Positions 10,229-16,781 of a DNA stretch of 33,915 nt are shown piece after piece. The stretch is taken from assembly GCA_021781515.1 (NCBI GenBank), contig JAJXWR010000023.1:1-33915 (forward strand), read 5' to 3'. The notes under the pieces were generated by a model. That model saw only the letters and a list, made by a program, of their open reading frames with translations, was not told the origin of the DNA and searched no databases. Every line of letters begins with the position of its first letter. Within the stretch, counting starts at the first letter, position 1. The DNA is from Pseudomonadota bacterium. Its GTDB lineage: Bacteria > Pseudomonadota > Gammaproteobacteria > Pseudomonadales > Moraxellaceae. A program made the position numbers and the translations under genes.

Positions 10229-11314
10229 TTGAGAATCGCCGTGGATTTATCCATCGAAAAAGAAAAAAGTACACTGCCCCGGATTCCTTTACGTCAACTG
10301 GATCGAGAGAGCCTGTTGGCTTTTTTTCGTAAAGAACTGGGGGCGGACTGGTTACAGATCCATTACTCACTGGATCATCTGCGCGAGACGAATCAATTTC
10401 ATCTGGTGGATCCGGCGATCCGTGCTGAATCGGATTTCCCGGCACAAAATGTCTTTTTATCTCTCGATGGACGCATTCATGCGGAAATTGCCTGGGACGG
10501 CCCGGAAATCACCGAACAGGTCTGGCGTGAATTATTATGGTGTCTGCTGGAAAGCCACTGGCAAACCCAGATCACTACCCCTTCAGATACCGACCATCAA
10601 CGCTACGAACTCACCGATCTGCTGGAGTGGCTGGATAGTCTGGGTAATGACGATCAGGATCTGGACCCTAATGAATTACTGAGATCCCTGCTCGATCAAA
10701 TTAAACGGTTTGCCCACGCAGAACGTGGCTCTCTGGCCATGACACGCAAAGACGGCCAGATCTACCATTGGCTACACGATGGTCATGGGGGACGCGGACT
10801 CATCGAAAGTCTGGATCTGCGCCCCGACGCTCAAGCCTGGACCTGGATCAGCCCGCCACTACAAATCATGATCTGCAATCTGAACCTGGGCCGGGGACCA
10901 TGGATTCACTGCATCCTTGGACGCACCACTGACCGTCCGGCCTTTGACCGGGCCGACCTGAGTCTGGTGACCTATCTTGGGCAATTGTATGCGCAGCAAC
11001 TCAATTACAAACAGATGGAAGAAGATTTACATCTGTCTGCCCAACTCATGACCTTTGAGCGTGAAGACCAGTTACGCCGTCAACAAAAAGGCAACAGCCT
11101 GAAAATTCATACCGATGAAGTCGATTCAGATATTGCCTACCTCCAGGACATGCTGATTGAATGGCAACGCATCGCCCATCCCAAAGGGGATAGCCGTCCT
11201 TTCAATATGGAACTGGTCAGTATTGAAGAAGAAATACGGACCATGCAGGGGCAACTCCGCGATAAAATCCAAGCCATTGCCAAACAGCTCAGACAGATTT
11301 TTCCAGATCCTTGA
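10229..11314 (+). CDS. Orphan protein with GAF-like regions and C-terminal coiled coil
   Basis: I do not recognise a named family for this 361-aa soluble protein. Residues about 20-110 (LLAFFRKELGADWLQIHY...) and about 150-270 (LDQIKRFAHAERGSLAMTRKDG ... PAFDRADLSLVTYLGQLYAQQL) have the pattern of GAF-like sensory folds. The second ends in the helix typical of GAF domains. Residues about 270-361 are polar and helical (MEEDLHLSAQLMTFEREDQLRRQQ, then EEEIRTMQGQLRDKIQAIAKQL), probably a coiled coil. No catalytic output domain, signal peptide or membrane helix is visible. The start is uncertain: TTG at 10229 or GTG at 10241, and the latter has a GAG-rich site upstream. It is single, divergent from pdxJ, and followed by a strong hairpin. 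Confidence 0.6.
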   Translation: MRIAVDLSIEKEKSTLPRIPLRQLDRESLLAFFRKELGADWLQIHYSLDHLRETNQFHLVDPAIRAESDFPAQNVFLSLDGRIHAEIAWDGPEITEQVWRELLWCLLESHWQTQITTPSDTDHQRYELTDLLEWLDSLGNDDQDLDPNELLRSLLDQIKRFAHAERGSLAMTRKDGQIYHWLHDGHGGRGLIESLDLRPDAQAWTWISPPLQIMICNLNLGRGPWIHCILGRTTDRPAFDRADLSLVTYLGQLYAQQLNYKQMEEDLHLSAQLMTFEREDQLRRQQKGNSLKIHTDEVDSDIAYLQDMLIEWQRIAHPKGDSRPFNMELVSIEEEIRTMQGQLRDKIQAIAKQLRQIFPDP

Positions 11315-11321
11315 CTGACAC

Positions 11322-11343
11322 CCCCCTGGCTAAAGCCAAGGGG
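11322..11343. repeat. GC-rich palindrome (IS200/IS605-like end or terminator)
   Basis: CCCCCTGGC (11322-11330), loop TAAA, then GCCAAGGGG (11335-11343) form a 9-bp stem with one mismatch, followed by TTCCCTGTTTATCTT. It sits 8 bp past the orphan gene and could terminate it. The CTGGCTAAAGCCA core also resembles the subterminal palindromes I recall from IS200/IS605-type tnpB elements, so it may be a relic of one. No tnpA or tnpB coding remains are visible. Confidence 0.45.
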
Positions 11344-11658
11344 TTCCCTGTTTATCTTGGGGCATAGGATATTACTCCTACTCAGACCAGGCAGAGAACT
11401 TTTGACGACAACGGTGCCGTGCCAAACGAGTTTGCAGTTTATCGACTGACACGGGTTCGCGCCAAGGCGTGTGCGGGGCCTGTGGGTACTCGTGCTCATC
11501 ACGCCGTCTCTCGGTACAAACAGAGTTGTTTCTCTCGAAGCGATGGCGCAAGGATCTGCCATGCCACTTCTAACACCTCAGGATCATGCGACCAACGCTC
11601 AACGATGTTGCCATCCACTCTGGCGATAGACCGCACGGCATGACTCGCTAAAAATGTC

Positions 11659-11744
11659 GTAAGCATCCGGTAAAGTGCACCTGTGATAAGAGTCTCTGAT
11701 TCGTTACGATGTCTCAAAGCCAAAGACATGGAGAATCATGATGA
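11659..11744 (+). mobile_element. IS66-type terminus and leader, copy 1
   Basis: Begins GTAAGCATCCGGTAAAGTGC. The GTAAGCG-like tip is characteristic of IS66-family inverted repeats. The 86 bases run into GGAGAATCATGATGAC, a ribosome site and ATG, as at the start of an IS66 reading frame, but the frame stops after nine codons. The same 86 bases, with four differences, occur at 30531-30616 in the same orientation. Sequence to the left of the two copies is unrelated, placing the true terminus at the GTAAGC. The rest of the element is lost or decayed. Confidence 0.65.
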
Positions 11745-11983
11745 CCCAAGGCCATCGCTTTGCTTGAATAGCGCCATGATATCACGGCTTTTTTTGACCC
11801 TCTGAGCGCCCCATGGCAGGGCAAATCGGGATTTTTTGATTCTCACAGAGAATGACGTGGCGAACGTCGCAACAAAAGGCTTTAAGCGGTGTTCATGGAC
11901 GATTTTTAAGGCAATGCTGAATGTCGGGAAAAATCACCAAAAAATCATGTCAAGTAAAATTTTGACTATTTTCGCTGACTTCA

Positions 11984-11999
11984 GGGGGTGAGCAGTTAC
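11984..11999 (+). repeat. Left 16-bp inverted repeat flanking vapBC
   Basis: GGGGGTGAGCAGTTAC. It matches the reverse complement of 12890-12905 at 15 of 16 positions and faces it across the VapBC genes. TATTTTCGCT lies just outside both copies in direct orientation (11967-11976 and 12919-12928). It may be a cassette boundary or conserved ends of two IS relics. Confidence 0.55.
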
Positions 12000-12053
12000 A
12001 TTCGTTGTACGATTATTCCTTATTCGTTATGCGGGGTTACGGTAACTGATGTG

Positions 12054-12146
12054 CTAAATGTCAACAGAGCCTAGGATTTCTCCGGCCACGACTTGTTCGG
12101 CATAGCGCTTGGCCACGGCTGAATACGACCGATGGCGTACATCCAT
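12054..12146 (-). pseudogene. Possible phage terminase N-terminal scrap
   Basis: A 30-codon frame starting MDVRHRSYSAVAKRYAEQ and continuing VVAGEILGSVDI before a stop. The YAEQVVAGEI segment resembles the N terminus of phage terminase large subunits (pattern YA-x-x-VV-x-GEI). The conserved continuation seen in that family (LACERHLDDL-like) is absent, so it is a remnant at most. Its 5' end overlaps one of the vapB operator-like repeats. Confidence 0.3.
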
Positions 12147-12191
12147 GTATTTACAAATCCAATTGGGTAGGTTAAGATGTACGCATACATC
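12138..12191 (+). promoter_or_regulatory. vapB promoter with two palindromic operator candidates
   Basis: TTTACA (12150-12155), a 17-base spacer and TAAGAT (12173-12178) form a good sigma70 promoter. Two inverted repeats surround it: TACAT-CC-ATGTA at 12138-12149, before the -35, and GATGTA-CGCA-TACATC at 12176-12191, overlapping the -10 and the start site. They share the half-site ATGTA/TACAT. This layout fits autorepression by the VapBC complex. The vapB ribosome site GAGG lies about 9 bp before its ATG. Confidence 0.65.
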
Positions 12192-12214
12192 CAACCAATC
12201 TAACGAGGCACGGT

Positions 12215-12451
12215 ATGACTAATACCAAACTGTTCAAAAACGGCAACTCCCAGGCTGTGCGTATTCCAGCCGAACTGGCCTACAGCAGCTGGGACATTGA
12301 TCTGGTCATCGAGCGCCAGGGCGATGAGTTGCGGATCCGTCCGGCACTGCAGCGCATGGGCGATGTGCTGGGCAAGCTGGCCCAGTTCTCCCCTGACTTC
12401 ATGAGCGAAGGCCGGGGCATCAATGTCGAAGGTGAGCGCAAGGCCTTATGA
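12215..12451 (+). CDS. vapB: VapB-type antitoxin (AbrB/MazE fold)
   Basis: Antitoxin that binds and neutralises the VapC ribonuclease and represses its own promoter. The 78-aa protein begins MTNTKLFKNGNSQAVRIPAEL, the classic swapped-hairpin AbrB DNA-binding signature (FxNGxSQAVRIP). It continues with the beta segment LVIERQGDELRIRP, and then a C-terminal toxin-binding tail. Its stop overlaps the vapC start as ATGA (12448-12451), so translation is coupled. The two palindromes upstream are the likely operators. Confidence 0.93.
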   Translation: MTNTKLFKNGNSQAVRIPAELAYSSWDIDLVIERQGDELRIRPALQRMGDVLGKLAQFSPDFMSEGRGINVEGERKAL

Positions 12452-12858
12452 AACCCAAGTACATGCTTGACACCAACATCTGCATCTACCTGATGAAGCA
12501 TCAACCCCCACAGGTTCGGGCGCGTTTTGCCGAGTGCTTTGTGGGTGACGTGGTCATCTCTGCCATCACCATGGCCGAGTTGGAGTTTGGGGTTGCCTGC
12601 TCGGGTGAGTCCCAAGCCAAAAATCAAGCGGCGCTGGACAATCTTCTTGAGGACCTGCTGGTCGCACCTTTCGAAGCCCGAGCAGCGCGAGCCTATGGGC
12701 CGCTGCGTGCTGCCAACAGAGAACGCAACAAGGATGCCTTGGACAAGCTCATTGCCTCTCACGCCTTGTCGCTGGACGTGACGCTGGTCACCAATAACGA
12801 GGCCGATTTCCATGGCTTTACCGGATTGACCGTTGAGAATTGGGTCAACAACCACTGA
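12448..12858 (+). CDS. vapC: VapC-type PIN-domain ribonuclease toxin
   Basis: Mg-dependent endoribonuclease toxin of a type II toxin-antitoxin pair; VapC proteins commonly cut tRNA or rRNA loops. The 136-aa PIN domain shows the acidic active site in order: D8 in MLDTNICIYLMK, E44 in MAELEFG, D99 in NKDALDKLIASHA, and D120 in TNNEADF. All are intact, so it should be active. The whole pair is bracketed by 16-bp inverted repeats at 11984-11999 and 12890-12905, suggesting it moved in as a unit into an IS-rich spot. Confidence 0.94.
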   Translation: MKPKYMLDTNICIYLMKHQPPQVRARFAECFVGDVVISAITMAELEFGVACSGESQAKNQAALDNLLEDLLVAPFEARAARAYGPLRAANRERNKDALDKLIASHALSLDVTLVTNNEADFHGFTGLTVENWVNNH

Positions 12859-12889
12859 TTACGTCATGCACCAAATACCTTCCATTACC

Positions 12890-12905
12890 GTAACTACTCA
12901 CCCCC
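12890..12905 (-). repeat. Right 16-bp inverted repeat flanking vapBC
   Basis: GTAACTACTCACCCCC, the reverse complement of GGGGGTGAGTAGTTAC, with one difference from the left copy. It is 31 bp past the vapC stop. To its right, about 12941-13022 includes a short frame MMAIMLAVNRAGTSASELAN, vaguely reminiscent of a small IS66 orfA start. That assignment is weak. Confidence 0.5.
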
Positions 12906-13022
12906 CCTAAAAACAGAGTATTTTCGCTATCGCTGATGGTATGACATGATGGCAATCATGCTTGCTGTAAATCGAGCAGGTACAAGCGCTTCAGAGTTGG
13001 CAAACAGTCAGCGTAGTGGATA

Positions 13023-13054
13023 AATTCCGCCAGTTTTGCACAAAACGGCGAATT
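13023..13054 (-). terminator. Hairpin after the HEPN gene
   Basis: On the minus strand AATTCGCCGTTTTG pairs with CAAAACTGGCGGAATT, with two single-base bulges, immediately after the HEPN stop codon. It is followed by TATCC rather than a long T run. Likely terminator of the MNT/HEPN pair. Confidence 0.5.
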
Positions 13055-13055
13055 A

Positions 13056-13520
13056 TCAGGTGTAGGTTTCTCTTACAAAAGTACACATTTTATTATGGAT
13101 GTCGTAGAGAAATGCCGTGCTTTTTATCATGTTAACCAAAGCCTGGAACAACTCATTAGCATCATCCTCATAAACATGATTTACCGCATTACGAATCCCC
13201 CGAACAATGCCCCATTGCTGAATATTGTCAATAATGCCAAGTTTTTCCATGAGGGCCAGTATGGAACTAAAGCTCACACTGGCCATTTCTTCTTCAATGG
13301 CAATACTCTTGAAAGCCTTGCCCAGTTGTTCTTGATAGGCAGAAAATCGTGCGTTGAAAGCGGCGACCGATTCGCGCTCATCATCTGTCAATACATCAAC
13401 ACAACCTGAACGGATTTTAGCCAGCGGAACTGCCATTTTTCCAACTGAATACTCAAGATCATGTCTCATTCGCCGCAGATGTTCAATTTTTGCCTGCAAA
13501 ATTTGTAGATTCTCATTCAT
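13056..13520 (-). CDS. HEPN-domain toxin (HepT-like)
   Basis: A 154-aa, all-helical protein whose HEPN ribonuclease motif R-x4-H-x-Y is intact as R110...H115-V-Y117 (GIRNAVNHVYEDD). HEPN toxins of this type cut RNA. In the studied MntA/HepT pair the partner nucleotidyltransferase adds AMP to the motif tyrosine and silences it. The ATG overlaps the stop of the upstream MNT gene by 4 bp (13517-13520), which fixes the pairing. It is somewhat longer than typical HepT (about 130-140), with an extended N-terminal helix. It could alternatively be annotated 'nucleotidyltransferase substrate-binding protein'. Confidence 0.85.
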   Translation of the reverse strand: MNENLQILQAKIEHLRRMRHDLEYSVGKMAVPLAKIRSGCVDVLTDDERESVAAFNARFSAYQEQLGKAFKSIAIEEEMASVSFSSILALMEKLGIIDNIQQWGIVRGIRNAVNHVYEDDANELFQALVNMIKSTAFLYDIHNKMCTFVRETYT

Positions 13521-13798
13521 TTCAATCGAATCCCGGTTTCCTTGGCAATCCTGTGAATGGGTTTACCCCCATTGCCTACAACAAGATCCACCTCCAGACC
13601 AAAAAGATCCACCAATTGTGATTGACACTGTATTTTTTTCATGAAATCGGTAGACTGTGTTTCTATATAAAGATCAATGTCACCACCACGTTTTGCATCA
13701 TTACTGCGGGATCCAAACAGCCAGACAGCCACATCATCACCGAAATAGTTAATGATGATTTTTATAGCCTGACTGGAAGCAGCAGCAGAAATTCTCAT
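13517..13798 (-). CDS. MNT-domain nucleotidyltransferase antitoxin (MntA-like)
   Basis: Minimal nucleotidyltransferase of 93 aa. The polymerase-beta signature is complete: LFGSRSNDAKRGGDIDLYI gives G29-S30-R31 and the metal pair D40-x-D42, with a third acidic residue in LEVDLVV. By analogy with MntA it would AMPylate the HEPN toxin encoded next to it. It is the first gene of a two-gene minus-strand unit. About 120 bp of AT-rich sequence upstream (13799-13920) presumably holds the promoter. It sits 660 bp from the VapBC pair, facing it. Confidence 0.88.
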   Translation of the reverse strand: MRISAAASSQAIKIIINYFGDDVAVWLFGSRSNDAKRGGDIDLYIETQSTDFMKKIQCQSQLVDLFGLEVDLVVGNGGKPIHRIAKETGIRLK

Positions 13799-13939
13799 TA
13801 CACAGCCTCAAGCACCTTCAGCAACCATCATAAACCATCCCAATCTCCATAAGTTAATTAATCCGGATTCATTTGTCTGCAAAACAATTAGTTATTGATA
13901 ATGATTCCGCAAACATTGACATTTTATTCATTCAACGAC

Positions 13940-14785
13940 TCATACCTGACTAGCGCCTGTCCATCGCAGCGCAAGACCGATAATCAGCCCCGCCAGAAAC
14001 CCACCGACATGGGCCGCCTGAGCAATCGGGCCCACTACAACATCGAGCACGCCGCTGGCCCCCAGTAACAGACTGACGACGATCATTACGCCCAATCCAG
14101 GCGGCAGCCGCTGTAGCGTTTTTTTTCGACCGCCCCATACCGCCAGCAAATAGGCTGCCAGTCCCATGACTACTCCAGACAACCCTGCAAAATGGGGTCC
14201 CGCCCAAAAATACTGCGCCAGGTTCGCCACCACTGCCAGCACCAGGCTCAGCATCAGCAAGCGCCCACTCCCTTGCAAGGTTTCAATGCGCCGAGCAAAT
14301 TCCCACCACCACAAGGCATTGAATAGCAGGTGCGACCAGGTGAGATGCACCAATGCTGGTGTCAGCAACAGATAAGGATGTGCCCATAATTCTGCAGGTT
14401 GATCTGGCATCAACAAAAAAGAAAATCCCGGAAATCCGGGCCAGTGGGTCATCAGGAAAATGACCAGAATGAGCAGCAGCACACTCAACGTCACTGGCCC
14501 TGAAAGCTCCTTGATCTGCCGCCAATACTGTTTTTCAGCAGCGGCAAAAACATCTCCGGAAAATACCGTCCCTCCCTTCCAGGAGGCTTCCCGATACATC
14601 GGATCAGTGGGGTTTTTCTGAAATTGAACCGCAATTTCCTCTGCAACTGGAAAATCATGTGAACGAACCACAACGCGCACCTCATTGTTCCAAGCGCTGA
14701 GCTTACAGAAAATGCCTTTACTGAGGAGAAAATCCCTTAATAGCAATGCCAGATGTGCATCACGAAATCTCATCAGTTCAACCAC
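13940..14785 (-). CDS. glpG: Rhomboid-family intramembrane serine protease (GlpG-like)
   Basis: Inner-membrane protease cleaving transmembrane substrates. The N-terminal cytosolic domain (about 1-95, ending ...NPTDPMYREASWKGG) is the GlpG type. Six or so membrane helices follow. HLTWSHLLFN gives H152 and N156 of the oxyanion region; the nucleophile is S203 in GLSGVVMG and the base is H259 in AAHVGGFLAG, so the dyad is intact. At 281 aa it matches E. coli GlpG (276). The frame is open to GTG at 14800, but GTG at 14785, six bases after GGGGGG, is the better start. ATG at 14773 is the next possibility. Confidence 0.92.
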   Translation of the reverse strand: MVELMRFRDAHLALLLRDFLLSKGIFCKLSAWNNEVRVVVRSHDFPVAEEIAVQFQKNPTDPMYREASWKGGTVFSGDVFAAAEKQYWRQIKELSGPVTLSVLLLILVIFLMTHWPGFPGFSFLLMPDQPAELWAHPYLLLTPALVHLTWSHLLFNALWWWEFARRIETLQGSGRLLMLSLVLAVVANLAQYFWAGPHFAGLSGVVMGLAAYLLAVWGGRKKTLQRLPPGLGVMIVVSLLLGASGVLDVVVGPIAQAAHVGGFLAGLIIGLALRWTGASQV

Positions 14786-14966
14786 TACAATCCCCCCCAC
14801 TTCATACGGTATGTTTTCATAACCAACAATCCCTATGCAATTTTAAGCACCTTTTTAATGAATTACTCTTGTTGAATTGTACTTGAATTTTTTGCGCCAA
14901 TAACCGACCATTGCAGCGCAAGCGGTTATACTACCCGTTTTATCCCTTTTTTGTATGGAATGTGCC

Positions 14967-15278
14967 ATGACTCAATTCGATCAGGTGAGTGTTGTAAAAA
15001 AATCCAATGTCTTTCATGACGGCCGCTGCATCAGCCATACGGTGATTTTTCCCGATGGAAGCCGTAAAACGGTGGGAGTTCTCCTGCCATCCACCTTGAC
15101 TTTCAATACCAATAGTGCGGAAACCATGGACATCCTTTCGGGAAGTTGCCGGGTACGCCTTCCAGGAAAGACCGGATGGGAACATTTTGGTGCTGGCGAG
15201 AGTTTCTTTGTTCCCGCCAACTCCAGTTTTGATATTGAAGTTTCTGAAGCCACTGACTACGTCTGTTCTTTCGAATGA
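14967..15278 (+). CDS. ppnP: Pyrimidine/purine nucleoside phosphorylase PpnP
   Basis: Small cupin-fold enzyme (formerly YaiE/DUF1255) that phosphorolyses several nucleosides in the cytosol. It has 103 aa (E. coli 94) with [37 protein letters not shown], and [18 protein letters not shown] followed by YVCSFE at the C terminus, the family's full pattern. An in-frame ATG at 14955 exists, but ATG at 14967 with GGAA at 14957-14960 fits better. A TATACT -10-like element is about 40 bp upstream. It is a monocistronic gene, divergent from glpG. Confidence 0.92.
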   Translation: MTQFDQVSVVKKSNVFHDGRCISHTVIFPDGSRKTVGVLLPSTLTFNTNSAETMDILSGSCRVRLPGKTGWEHFGAGESFFVPANSSFDIEVSEATDYVCSFE

Positions 15279-15390
15279 ACCGCCCCCACGCAGCAATCCA
15301 TGCGAATCATCCGTGCGAACCATCCATAGTGATTAGTGGATGCGTCTTATGGATAGTATCTGGATCGCCTGAACTTCTGGCTTTTCTCCA

Positions 15391-15411
15391 CAGCCCGTTA
15401 CGCACGGGCTG
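15391..15411 (-). terminator. Hairpin overlapping the mpl stop
   Basis: CAGCCCGT (15391-15398), loop TACGC, ACGGGCTG (15404-15411): a perfect 8-bp stem containing the end of mpl. It is followed on the minus strand by TGGAGAAAAG, not a T tract, so termination is only possible, not certain. Confidence 0.4.
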
Positions 15412-16768
15412 TTAAACCTTGCAGCAGTTGTTGATGCAATCCGCCAAAACTGCCATTGGACATAATCACGACCTGATCGCCTCGGCGAAGCTCACCCAGC
15501 AAGCGCTGCAACAAACGGTCCAGATCGCTAAAAATTTCCGAAGGTGTTGTTGCGTTCTCCAGTGCCTGATGTAAATCCCACGTCAGTTGCGGCGGTTGAT
15601 ACCAGAAGGCTAACGTTGCCGGAGCAATACAGTCCGCCAGTGCCTGCTGATGGATGCCCAGACGCATGGTATTGGACCGTGGTTCAATCACTGCAATAAT
15701 ACGGGTATCTGGGCTGGTTTGCTCACGCAAGCCCTGCAATGTCGTGGCTACTGCCGTCGGATGGTGCGCAAAATCATCATAAACAGCAATACCGTGCGGC
15801 GTTCCCAATAATTCCATGCGGCGTTTGACTCCCGGAAAAGTAGCCAACGCATCGACCGCCTGTTTCGGAGAAACACCCACATCAGCAGCAGCAATGATGG
15901 CCATCAAGGCATTATGCCGGGTATGCGCTCCATGCAATCCCGCTGGCAATTGCGCCACCGCCTGACCGTCACGACAGAGGGTAACGCTCTGCCCTGGCAC
16001 CACCACTTCGTTCATACTCCAGTCAGCAGCGGAATCCGCTATCGCCATGGTCTGTTGCCGGCTCCACACCCCTCGGCGCAGGACCGCCTGTAATGACGGA
16101 TCACTCGCCGGGCTGATGATTAATCCCGTACCAGGAACCGTTCGCACCAGATGATGAAACTGGGTCTGGATAGCCGCCAGATCCGGAAAAATATCTGCAT
16201 GATCGTATTCTAGATTATTCAGAATCAGTGTGCGCGGATGATAGTGCACAAATTTTGAACGTTTATCAAAAAACGCTGTATCATACTCATCCGCTTCAAT
16301 GACAAAAAAACGACTATCCCCAAGTGCCGCACTGGAGGCCAAACCCACCGGCACCCCCCCAATAAGCCAGCCTGGCTGCAACCCGTTTTCCTGCAAAATC
16401 CAGGTCAGCATGGTTGTGGTCGTCGTCTTGCCATGCGTCCCGGCCACCGCAAGGACATGCCGTGTTGCCAGTACCTCTTGAGCCAGCCAGGCCGGTCCCG
16501 ACAGGTAAGGAATTCCTTGATCCAGCACATATTCAACCGCCGGATTGCCCCGACTCACTGCATTACCCACGATCACCAGTTCCGGATGCGGCTTCAGTGC
16601 TGCCGGGCTATACCCCTCATACAAGGCTATTCCCGCTGCCGCCAATTGCGTACTCATGGGCGGATAAACACCCGCATCGGAACCACTCACCTGATGCCCC
16701 AGATCCCGAGCCAACAACGCCAGAGATCCCATGAAAGTCCCACAAATTCCGAGAATATGAATGCGCAT
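15398..16768 (-). CDS. mpl: UDP-MurNAc : L-Ala-gamma-D-Glu-meso-DAP ligase (murein tripeptide recycling)
   Basis: Cytosolic ligase that reattaches recycled murein tripeptide to UDP-N-acetylmuramic acid. It has 456 aa (E. coli Mpl 457). It starts MRIHILGICGTFMGSLALLA, the Mpl-specific form of the Mur ligase N terminus. The ATP loop is GTHGKTTTTTMLTW (about residues 112-125), followed by EADEYDTAFFDKRSKF and NNLEYDHADIF. The frame is open to 17047, but that is the shadow of dnaX; ATG at 16768 with AAGGAA upstream is the start. It lies 13 bp after dnaX, so it is probably cotranscribed with it. Confidence 0.96.
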   Translation of the reverse strand: MRIHILGICGTFMGSLALLARDLGHQVSGSDAGVYPPMSTQLAAAGIALYEGYSPAALKPHPELVIVGNAVSRGNPAVEYVLDQGIPYLSGPAWLAQEVLATRHVLAVAGTHGKTTTTTMLTWILQENGLQPGWLIGGVPVGLASSAALGDSRFFVIEADEYDTAFFDKRSKFVHYHPRTLILNNLEYDHADIFPDLAAIQTQFHHLVRTVPGTGLIISPASDPSLQAVLRRGVWSRQQTMAIADSAADWSMNEVVVPGQSVTLCRDGQAVAQLPAGLHGAHTRHNALMAIIAAADVGVSPKQAVDALATFPGVKRRMELLGTPHGIAVYDDFAHHPTAVATTLQGLREQTSPDTRIIAVIEPRSNTMRLGIHQQALADCIAPATLAFWYQPPQLTWDLHQALENATTPSEIFSDLDRLLQRLLGELRRGDQVVIMSNGSFGGLHQQLLQGLTARA

Positions 16769-16781
16769 CACCCGTATTTCC

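Larger units (their letters stand above)
11344..12214. other. Gene-poor accessory stretch with mobile-element debris
   Basis: There is no intact gene in these 870 bp. Contents in order: unassigned sequence to 11658; an IS66-type terminus (11659 onward); a short open frame ending MSSKILTIFADFRG at the TGA inside 11984-11999; one inverted repeat; a terminase-like scrap; and the vapB promoter. A 76-codon minus-strand open frame (11499-11729) crosses the IS66 tip. Its flank portion (VDGNIVERWSHDPEVLEVAWQ) may be a piece of a disrupted gene that I cannot identify. Confidence 0.6.
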
